Shown piece after piece: positions 56,201 to 64,000 of a stretch of 64,000 bases of DNA. The stretch spans positions 372,001-436,000 of the forward strand of contig JASFXZ010000045.1 in the NCBI GenBank assembly GCA_032209605.1. The letters run 5' to 3'. The translations under genes and the position numbers were made by a program. Within the stretch, counting starts at the first letter, position 1; every line of letters begins with the position of its first letter. The notes under the pieces were generated by a model, which worked only from the letters and a program-made list of their open reading frames with translations, ran no database searches and had not been told where the DNA came from. This stretch comes from Mactromeris polynyma (Eukaryota > Mollusca > Bivalvia > Venerida > Mactridae).

Positions 56201-59200
56201 CCAAATTAATTGTTAACTAAATGTTTTTTATGCATATTAAAACATTTAATCCCAAAAACCTGCCCATTTGACCTTTGATCAAAAAGTTGCATTCTGCATA
56301 TCAAATCATTATGTTAAACATCTGCTGCTTAGTATTTTAAAATGCTACAATGTAAAAGCAATATTGAGCTGAAATGACTCTTGTTTTGTCTTAAGCCTGT
56401 GAACATTTGACATAATATCCAACAGTATGAGAATAGGTCTGACTCTGTGTGATGCCACCTCTACCCAGAATTATCACAGACATATAACCATGGATTCTAA
56501 ACATGCTGACTTCGGTGAAACGATAACGAGTAATAATTCACCCACAATTCTTAGCACGCCCTCGATAAGTTTTTAGGTGGTAGTCGGCAATCTGTTCAGT
56601 TCCGTCTGTTCCTGACCCTGTTGATTATCACTTAAATGTCCGTGTAAATATGACAATTATGTCGGATCAAAATGTCAATTCTCTCCATTCTGAGGCAAGA
56701 TGGCGGACTTCACAATTTTTTTTATAATGGGGTTGATCTCGGAAGAAAATCTAACAAATCTAAACACACACAGTAGGGCCTTTCCAATCCATGGTTTGTA
56801 TGTCTGTGCCATTATGCAAACTTAAAATTCACTCTGATGAGTCTAAGTGAGCAAACTGGACAATAATACATTACAGAGTACTGAGCAGTCCTGGTGATCT
56901 ACTTGAGTAAATTTGACTATAACTGTTAACTATGTAAATTTTGAGTTCCAAGCGATGGTTATAATCACAAAGTTAAAGAGCTAAGGTAACAGTGTCAATA
57001 TCAATTTCCATTACCCTCAAGAACTAATGAAACAACTTACTTATTTTTGATGATAACTTTGAGATCTGAGTTCTAAACTCATTGTTTTGTTCCTCTATAT
57101 CCGATTTATTCTCTTCTTCAACTTCTTGTAAAGAGTGAAGATGTCTGCAATCCACAATAGAATCAATAAGTCTTGCTTTGTTTTTATTAATCTCTCTCAT
57201 CTCAGAGACAATGGTAGAAATGATAAAGTCTGTATTACATATATACAGGGGACATGAAAACATGGCCAACTTCACAAGGATCATATTGGGAGAGACAAGT
57301 ACACAGCCAGTCTTTGTTCAGGGTTCCCACAAATCACAAGACATAAAATTCGCAGACTTTGCTCGGATAATTTCTGATGCAGAGCATTTTTCTCCTGATA
57401 ATTTCTTGTATATAACAAAATTATAAAAAAAATTAAAAAGAAGGTTGGTTTGATTCTACTGATGCTGTTCATTAAAAAGATAGAAAGTTCAGAATGCAGC
57501 CTCTATCCAACCCTAGAGCTAGCCTTCATGACTAAAGACCATTGTAAATATTTTCCTTACATTTTACTCATATCCCCAACAATTTTTCAAAGTTCCCTGA
57601 AAATTCCATCTTTTTAAATGTTCATGAACTTTCCCTAGTGCAAGAAAACCCTCAACTGTACAGGGATCCCTAGTGAAACATTCCACCGCCACATAACTAT
57701 TACTTATACTAGATGATTATATCATGTACATAAATTAACAATATAGGCAAATCTAAAATATATACAAATATTTTATTTCGCTTCTTTAAACACTGATTTA
57801 AATACACACCATCATACATAGAACACATCTTGCCTTTGGCATAGAAATATTGTAACTGAGTTTCGGTGAAGAAAAAGTTACAATATTATTGTATTAAGAC
57901 TCCATATCATCATAAAATACATGCTTACCTTACTTCTTCTTGCTGGTGCTTCACTTTACTTTGAAAGTATGACAATCTTTCAAGAAGTTCCTCACGTTCT
58001 CTGTTTGCATGGGACAAACTATCTCTTAGACGATCTTCGTTTTCTTCATACTACAATAATACAAACTGGTATGTATGTTGAATGCTGGATTAATAAAACC
58101 CCATGAACTTAACAAGTTATGGCTGAATTTGACCTTTGACCTCATTGTATGACCTATATGTGAAATAACTAAGTTTAACTCTGTAAGTTGTTTCATTACT
58201 AGAAACATTTATACCAACTTACAGTAAACCCTTACACAGGTTAAAAATTATGGAGCAGACAAGCAGTACAGTCTATTTGACCTTTGATCTCACTGTATGA
58301 CCTTGGCCAGACATGGCTGACAGTTCAGTTCTGCACGTCATCTTATTACTGTAAACATTTGTGCCAAATTATTTGAAAATCCTTCCAAAATGAGATAGAG
58401 CATGTACAATTTTGTGTTAGGCAGACAGACAGACAAAAAATGTCACCAAAAACATGGGAGGGGAGGGGGGCTACATAGTTCTACAGGTATCTTAATTCAT
58501 ACACATAATGACATAAATTTGCTTTCAGAAGGAACTTAAGTCAGCTAACTATCAAAAGTAAATTTGAATTTACAAAATAACCAACAAACCTTTCTCAGTC
58601 TGTCATTTGTTTTTTTCTGATATTCTTCTAAAGAATCTTGGGCTTCTAGAAAATTCTGCATTGCATCATCTCTTTGAGTCTCCAGACTGAATGATGAAAT
58701 TTAAAAATAAACCTTGAACAATGTTACGTAACAAAGATCTGATGGTATTTAATGTGGATTAGCGACAAGAATTTCATAATTTAAACCATACTGCATTCAT
58801 GAATGAACAAATTTTCCAATGAACCATTTGACTACAGAGTACTTCCCACTACGGCATAAACTCTTCTAACTTCTGACTAAGATCATCTAAGAAGACAAAA
58901 TGGAGTAACATAAAAAATATTAAACTTCTCAACATTACAAGACAATAAGTTTTTAAAGTTTAAAATGATTATAGTATACACTATGGGTTACCAAATACAG
59001 GAGTAAAATGATTCAGTATATACCCTCTTCGCATTTTTCTCTCTTCATAAAGTTCATTCCTGATTTCATCAACTTCTTGCTGTGATTCCTTACATTTACG
59101 TTCTGTTTGTAAGGTTTCTCTATGACTAGTTTCGAAACGCTCCTCAGCTTCTCTGTAAATATATGTACAAATATGTAGTCATCTATCTTATACCAACATA

Positions 59201-62200
59201 ATCCAGTCTTATTTTAATGACTGTTCTAAGAGTCATAAGGTCAAATAGGTACCAAGAAATTAGTCAAAATCATTAAAAAATGAGTATAAAATTATTTCTT
59301 ACACATAAGTATATGACTTTTGTCTTTTAAATGGATAAAATTACCCTTAGTGGGGCATTTAACTAAAAGGTGCAATTGGCTATCTATTCAATATTTTCAT
59401 AAATTACTTTTAAGCTTTCCATTGTACATCATATTACAGAATTATTAGATACCCTGGATATGGATTGTGTTGATATGTATGGTACCTTATCTGTATGGAC
59501 CATAGGATTATTGACTGTATGAATGAGTAATATACACACAAGTGGATATGGACATGAATGGATATGGACTGTGTGTATATGGACTGTATGTATATGGACT
59601 GTGTGGATATGGACTGTGTGTATATGGACTGTATGTATATGGACTGTGTGTGTGTGTGTGGACTGTATGTATATGGACTGTGTGGATATGGACTGTGTGT
59701 ATATGGACTGTATGTATATGGACTGTGTGTGTGTGTGGACTGTATGTATATGGACTGTGTGGATATGGACAGTGTGGATATGGACAGCATAACATTTAAA
59801 ACAAAAAGTTGCAGTCAAGTTTAATTTGTACAAAAATGAGAAAGATAGTATGAGTCTCACTACAAATATTACATTCGTACCTAAGAGCTTTATCTTGTGT
59901 TTCAGTTTCTGCTTGCAATCCAAGTATCTTATCTTCAAGGTCTGGCACTGACTGTCGAAATTCATCCAATTCATAACTTAGCTCCCGTATCTGAAAGTAG
60001 CAGCCTTAAATTGAAGCACATTTTTTTCAGTTATTGCAGGAAAATAAGCTTTTTAGTGATACCATATTTATACATGTACATCCAAATTTAATCTGATTCA
60101 TAACTTAACTTGCATATCTGTAAACTGTTAGCCTTAGATTAAAACACTGTTTTACTTTTTCTCCTGAAATAAAGATTTTTAGACATGATATCATCACATA
60201 TCCAAAACTTGAATTCTGGGACCGTAGCTGACTACCACGAATATATGAAACCATTCATAACTGGTTTTACTTCATTTTATGGCCTTTTAAACACATAAAT
60301 GTATTGTTAGTACAAAATTACTAGGACAAAAAAGGTTATTTCACCTTTGCTCTGGCAGCTTGTAGTTCATACGATGTCTTCTCAACTTCATTCATTAATT
60401 TCTGATTCTGAATTAACACTTTCTTGTTGGCCTCTTTTAAGAATCGTACCTAGAATATATAAAACATTGATGTGATATGCTAAGATGTAAGGTTTATCAA
60501 ATTTCATTTCAGTCAAAATTAATTATTACCCACATTTATATATCGGAGAAATCGGTAAAACTAACCAAATCATTGAGTTTGGTTTTACGTCCCATCAAAA
60601 TAATGTTCAATCACATGGATACGAAGTCGCTTGTAGCAGATATAGTGCCGCTAATGAGATACCTCATAGTAGACATATTACTTGACACCTAGTCACCTTT
60701 GCCCGACACCTGATCACCAATGCTTAGTACTACATGTAACCATATATTGATCAGCAAACATGCTCTTCATCAATTATACTGACTTTGATAAATCACTTCT
60801 GGGGATCAAACTTGCACGAAAACCAAATACTCAACCAGTGTGCAACCAGACCAGTTCAGACCAAATCAAAGTACAGTTATCATTTGTGTGAGCACCATTG
60901 CACAAATTCTTTAGATGGTGGTGCCTACTGGGGTAAGGATAATCATTTGAACAATTTGAATACCTACAGTTTGACGATGCTTGCAGCAAAATGTGGTTAA
61001 AATCCATTATGAAGTATTCGAGAAAAAGTTGAGTGAAGGAAATGTCCAAAGACAGACAGCTTTGTATTCAAATACCTTACCAGGGTCTTGTGCACAAACC
61101 TCAGCTAAAGTTATAAACGGAACAGCCATATCAGTCAAAATTATTTATGTCTTACTTTTGCCCGACTATCTTGTCTGTCTTCCTCAACTTCACTTTGTTT
61201 CCTGTCTCTTGGCGAATGTTCCGAGTCTTCGCGAGATTCAATCATCTCCAATAGACCTGTCAAACGACTTTTGGCTTGCTAAAATTGAAACAAAAAGTCT
61301 AACCAAATCTGGTCTATTCAGTGATATTTTTCAGACCTATTTGGGGCCAAAACGTCTGCCCCACTCCAATTCCTGCTAAAGTTTACATTTACCCCCCCCC
61401 ACAGGGCACTCGTTTGAATATTTTTGGGGGCCATTTCCCTATTGAAATAGTATGTTGTTTTCCTTTTTTCATTTCAAATGTCCCTCACTAAAAAGAAAGT
61501 TCTTAAAAGATTTGTAAGATCAAGTTTGTCTTAAAATTCCCCTTTTAAGGACATTGGTGGATATGGCATCAGTCCCCAAAACCTGTCTACTGTCCTGTCC
61601 CCAATTCTGTGTAAAAATTAAAATACACCTCTTGCCTCTAAATGTTTCAGTAATTTGAGTAAAATCAGCAATGCTTTTTTAACTTATTGCAATCACATTT
61701 TCTGAGACCAAATTTTAACAGCTATGGTAACAAGAGTGATTTCCCTTAGCTAGTCCAGATTAACATACCTTTGAATGTTAATAAGACAGAAAAATATATT
61801 TCCCCTCATGACTTAAATAGATACAAGTTATTTTCATATGAACCAGAACAGTGAGCATGTACAATAAAATATCACATCAAGACCACCTTATTAATAAGAC
61901 CATATTTTCATCAATCAGTTTTTAAGTTTTCTATAAAAATTTAACCCAATTAGCAGACCACCTTTCGTTAGAACCAATGAAGGTCTTGTCACTAAGGTTT
62001 CACTGTATTGATATTACCACTGGTTTATTCGGTGTGCTACTTGGTGGCTGTACTCTCTCAAAGCCTGCATATGAAGAATCTGGTAATGTTGCCAATCCAG
62101 ACTTTCCAGATTGAAGACTTTCTCTGTCGTCCTCCATATTGTCAGGGTAATCAGATCCTATCATTGGTCCTCGCCTTCGTGAATCAGCAGAAGTCACAGA

Positions 62201-63814
62201 TATAAGGTCGTCAATATCATCACTGAAATATAATGCAACAGTTTTATATAATATCAATACTTGTATGTATTGAATATCGATCAACAGACGAAAGTCATTG
62301 ATATATCAAGATCAATTGTTTAAAAGCAATATTTTAAGATGTCAAATCCTCAAAAAATATAAGGTTAATGTCAAAAGTTATTCCAGAAACGGCGATCAAA
62401 CAATCCCAGTTAAAGAAATTTTTAGAGCATTATTGCTTCATAACTATATTTCTAAACAAGTCGGTACTTTTCCACTTCTTTTTTAGATATTTTCATCTAA
62501 GTCCATTTTGTACACTTTCATGTCAATTAAATATTTTAAAAGGCTGCTGTGAAAAACAATCTGGGTTCACAAAATCTTTAAAAAATTGAGTAATGATTAA
62601 CTAAACATAACGCGAGCATGTCATGTTTTGTGTACACAAGTCATCTATTTTCCCCAGCACAAGCGTGTGAAAAAGAAAAATTAAGTAGGTCAAATCAAGG
62701 TCTTTATTGTCTGTGTTACAAGGGTGGTGACATAAATTTAATTCTGATCAAGAACTAACATTCAAAAATGTTGGAAGAGGCTGGCTAAATCTTTGAAATA
62801 TAAATATTTCTGGATGACAAGACAGTTGCAGCCCCATTGTGTTTATTACAAATTGAGATCACATACTCATGATACTGATATGACCAAATCATTTCAATTA
62901 TCAAGGGCACTAATTCTATCAAACAGGAAATAGCAGTATGAATTAACACATAACAAAGATCTCCTGGGGTTTATGACTCTTGTGTTTTTACAGCCGACAC
63001 CTAGGGCAATTTTCAATTACAGTAGTGACCAGTAGAACTAATCTGCCGAGGGCGTGGTTTATGAATTGCAAAACAATAGTCATCGACCAATCAAATTAAT
63101 TAAAACACAAGAAAATTAATTTATTACTGTCAATTATCAATTCATATTAGAACACAGAAGTTGTTTAAACATTAGGACAGCATTTTAATCTTTTGACTTG
63201 TCACTGTACTGTACAAAGAGATGTGGTAACTATAGTATAAAACATACAATAAAATGAGCCACGCTGATATTATGAGTGATAAGTCGAATGATTAAGGCTA
63301 CATGAAGTCAAACAATTTGACTATCAAAGCATGTGTCAGTCCTGGTAAGGTTACATTACCATATGGTACTTTTTTGTTCATTTCTTGCTTACTATCTAGG
63401 TCAATGCATGATCCCTTACCCATAGACTCCGGTTCTAGAGGTATGGACCTGTACCCACTGCTATTTTAAAAATATGAAACAGTCCCTAGATCTGTCACAA
63501 TGTCTAGTATAACAATATCAAACACATATTTTACACAAGTATAGCGATCCTTACTCATTTTCTAACTTTGTTTCTGCTTTTGATATTTTGTTCAGCGTTT
63601 TCTCTGTTTCCAATAACCGTTTCCTAATATCTTTAACATTCTGCATCAGAAGATGAGGTGGAACAGTTTCGGATGTGTTCATTCTGAAAGATGCATTCGG
63701 TTTCTCTATCCCTCGATGTGTGACTTTGATGTTGACCGACGCATTCGCTCCATGAGTTCTTCTGTTTACACTCTGGAGGCGATCAAATGTCAATTCATGT
63801 TTGGACCTGTTCAT
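38210..63814 (-). CDS. CCDC18: Coiled-coil domain-containing protein 18
   Basis: Exons: 63814-63555, 62222-62018, 61278-61156, 60449-60345, 59990-59881, 59152-59024, 58686-58590, 58050-57929, 57144-57041, 56190-55997, 55097-54952, 54364-54225, 53413-53193, 52704-52453, 51801-51667, 51143-50949, 50334-50167, 49623-49481, 48974-48811, 48005-47908, 47384-47269, 46657-46558, 45931-45815, 45005-44862, 44509-44430, 43976-43859, 42775-42632, 42159-41947, 41466-41343, 40600-40133, 39202-39127, 38309-38210. Every phase matches: 1636 aa (human about 1454). Nearly all is heptad-rich Glu/Gln/Lys/Leu coiled coil. Landmarks shared with human CCDC18: LKLAMKDAEIQRL, QLDHTIKEQ, LAEELGAAKARE, RLKAKISG and the LQAETETQDKALREAE region. 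The N-terminal ~160 residues and a ~155-residue segment in the 468-bp exon (40600-40133) are polar and probably disordered. An in-frame TAG at 63875-63877 precedes the first ATG. The mammalian protein is reported at centriolar satellites/centrosomes, so a structural role there is inferred. The exon at 53413 has a weak acceptor. Confidence 0.92.
38342..38735. mobile_element. Family A MITE split by a nested family B MITE (38461-38645)
   Basis: Left 'ACACATTGAAAGACCACC' and right 'GGTGGTCTTATCATTAAGG' are the two ends of a family A element. Inside is a complete TA-flanked family B element, 'CAATCGGACCTCGTTC' ... 'AACGAGGTCTCAATG'. The insertion order is therefore A first, B second. Last CCDC18 intron. 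Confidence 0.7.
38838..39055 (+). mobile_element. SINE with class-II-tRNA-like head
   Basis: 'GCCTTTGTGGTCAAGTGATT' (A-box region), a long variable-arm-like stretch 'CTTCCCCTAACCGC', 'GGGTTCGAACCC' (B box), then a tail with 'AGCTGGAAAGGTCATGGCTC' and 'GACTTAAAAACCCC'. Related copies: 42338-42575 (+), 49018-49280 (-), 52935-53125 (-), all in CCDC18 introns. Confidence 0.75.
40787..40910 (+). repeat. Degenerate tRNA-like SINE fragment
   Basis: 'GGTGAGCAGTTAGAAAAG' followed by 'GGTCTCGGTTTCGAATCCCA', a B-box-like string. Follows a run of more than 20 T's. The tail is short or lost. Confidence 0.45.
40990..41235. repeat. 'Piggyback' molluscan repeat ('GGGACATAACTCTG' type)
   Basis: 'GTGAAGTTTCGTTTCTCTAG' and 'GTCGGACAAATGGACTGACA' are hallmarks of a repeat type seen widely in bivalves. 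Non-coding; CCDC18 intron. Confidence 0.45.
42338..42575 (+). mobile_element. SINE with class-II-tRNA-like head
   Basis: 'GTCTCCATGGTTGAGTAGGT', 'CACTGATGTGGGTTCAAATG', then a tail with 'TAGCTGGAATAGTCAATACA' and 'ATAACTTAAAGCCCCAGGAC'. Same family as 38838-39055. Confidence 0.75.
43040..43500. repeat. Three-block dispersed repeat ('TACACCAAGTTTG' type)
   Basis: 'ACTATACACCAAGTTTG(A/G)T' recurs about every 130 bp, with 'AACCCAAAAGCAATCCCAAG' and 'TGACCTTGACCTT' between. Ends in 'CCCGCCCGTCATCGACACAC'. Typical of abundant molluscan repeats. CCDC18 intron. Confidence 0.65.
43538..43714. mobile_element. Palindromic MITE, family A
   Basis: CAGTAAAACACCGATAATAAA ... AAGTGAGGTTTTACAGT; both arms pair. 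The interior 'ATTGGGACCCTTGCAAACTG' matches the other copies. Confidence 0.72.
46690..46960. repeat. Dispersed repeat shared with 50370-50660
   Basis: 'AGATGTGTCCA', 'TTATTGATTGGAAAC', 'GGCCATAACTCCTCCAAAA', 'GGATTGTAAC' and 'CTTGACCTG' blocks are present in both places, in CCDC18 introns. No protein is encoded. Confidence 0.55.
49018..49280 (-). mobile_element. SINE with class-II-tRNA-like head, minus strand
   Basis: The reverse complement gives 'GTCTCTATGGTCGAGTGGTT', a B box near 49205-49215, and a tail ending near 'CATTACATGACC'. Same family as 38838-39055. Confidence 0.7.
50370..50660. repeat. Dispersed repeat shared with 46690-46960
   Basis: Two diverged blocks with 'AATTGAATCCATCCATCC' and 'TATTGATCGGAAACAAAT'. 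CCDC18 intron. Confidence 0.5.
52935..53125 (-). mobile_element. SINE fragment, minus strand
   Basis: Contains 'GTCTTGAAGTGACTTCCAGC' and 'AACCACTCGACCAGAGGC', matching the tail and head of 49018-49280. The middle is rearranged. Confidence 0.65.
53923..54178. mobile_element. ~250-bp snap-back MITE with two CRE-like sites
   Basis: The left arm 'ATTTCCAACCTCTTCATTAA' and the right arm 'TATAGAAGAGGTTGTAAAT' are inverted. Pairing extends from the outer 'ATATATGAGCGCCGCTG' / 'CAGCCCTGATATAT' to the central CCATATGG pair. The left arm has TGACGTCA at 53965-53972 and 53993-54000. CCDC18 intron. Confidence 0.8.
55160..55330. mobile_element. Palindromic MITE, family C, with TA target site
   Basis: CAATGCAACCACTTCAGAG ... 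GAGAGGTTGCACTG between TA dinucleotides. Interior 'CAACCTCAACAACATTATCA' / 'AACCTCTCAACAACAAAC'. Related pieces are at 20056-20615 and about 47470-47490. Confidence 0.72.
58110..58440. repeat. Two-block dispersed repeat ('TTTGACCTTTGA' type)
   Basis: 'TTTGACCTTTGACCTCATTG' and 'TTTGACCTTTGATCTCACTG' head two ~150-bp diverged copies, followed by 'GACAGACAGAC'. CCDC18 intron. Confidence 0.55.
59540..59790. repeat. 15-bp minisatellite with GT runs
   Basis: 'TATGGACTGTRTGTA' repeated about 16 times with short (GT)n insertions, in the CCDC18 intron between exons 59990-59881 and 59152-59024. ORFs crossing it on both strands are artefacts. Confidence 0.92.
61859..62009. mobile_element. Palindromic MITE, family A, diverged
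   Basis: CAATAAAATATCACATCAAGA ... CACTAAGGTTTCACTG followed by TA. Immediately precedes (in plus coordinates) the CCDC18 exon at 62018. Confidence 0.6.
63420..63460 (-). other. Possible 41-bp cassette (poison) exon of CCDC18
   Basis: On the minus strand AG|CAGTGGGTACAGG ... CTATGG|GTAAGG has good splice signals and reads open from the previous exon (DSGYRSIPLEPESMG). It is 41 nt, however, and shifts the next exon into an early stop, while skipping it joins the flanking exons in frame. Confidence 0.4.
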
Positions 63815-64000
63815 GTTGGAATCTACAAATAGAATCTGTGTATGCTTTTCAACCTTCTTGCGGAATCGAATCAACTACGCATCATAGTTTTGGGCAGATT
63901 AGTTTAATCATTTACAATACATATCGTAATATATTAATTTGTTACTCTTAATATCGGAATAATACGTGTTGGTCCAGTTTTGTAATGTTTAGCCTAAATC
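63815..64000. other. 5' flank of CCDC18
   Basis: In-frame stop at 63875-63877, then AT-rich sequence. The string TTTGTAG just before the first ATG could be a splice acceptor for an upstream untranslated exon. No core promoter motif is evident. Confidence 0.4.

Noticed and set aside
59429..59974. Long ORFs on both strands (His/Ser/Tyr- or Trp/Cys/Met-rich)
   Set aside because: Generated by the 15-bp minisatellite inside a CCDC18 intron.

Overview
The window is AT-rich animal nuclear DNA with split genes: short exons with GT-AG introns, long introns full of dispersed repeats, and no bacterial-style operons. The coding content is metazoan. The repeat set (tRNA-headed SINEs ending in a 'cggcgttaaac' tail, GCCCCC-ended elements, 'GACCTTGACCTTTG'-type repeats, TA-flanked pogo-like MITEs) points to a mollusc, most likely a bivalve. 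The species is inference. All gene models below were joined by hand from splice sites, and every junction kept the reading frame unless stated.

Layout. (1) 404-5600, minus: queuine tRNA-ribosyltransferase catalytic subunit QTRT1, eight exons, with its C-terminal end beyond the left edge. (2) 5744-11589, plus: dolichyldiphosphatase DOLPP1, eight exons, complete. The two start codons are 143 bp apart, head to head, over a compact CCAAT/NRF1-like promoter. (3) 12843-19165, minus: a nine-exon phytanoyl-CoA dioxygenase-family (PhyH) Fe(II)/2-oxoglutarate oxygenase of 363 aa, convergent with DOLPP1. (4) 22165-35119, plus: a 13-exon secreted protein of 561 aa with a signal peptide, two LU (Ly6/uPAR three-finger) domains, a Thr-rich mucin-like tandem-repeat segment and a third LU domain. 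I do not recognise it as a named gene, and it is the most novel gene here. (5) 38210-63814, minus: a 32-exon, 1636-aa coiled-coil protein that I identify as CCDC18, whose mammalian form is a centrosome/centriolar-satellite protein.

The genes do not form a pathway. QTRT1 (tRNA modification) and DOLPP1 (dolichol recycling for N-glycosylation) may share a promoter. The rest are simply neighbours.

The non-coding part is unusually rich in tandem and palindromic structure, concentrated in and after gene 4. A 57-bp hairpin-forming array fills one of its introns. A 32-bp array in the next intron is built from the exon 8/intron junction and so repeats a 5' splice site about 20 times. A 39-bp coding minisatellite makes the mucin segment. 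A 36-bp hairpin array lies just downstream. Other items are a SINE with a perfect 15-bp target-site duplication, a nested MITE-in-MITE, and a roughly 250-bp snap-back element carrying two full CRE (TGACGTCA) sites.
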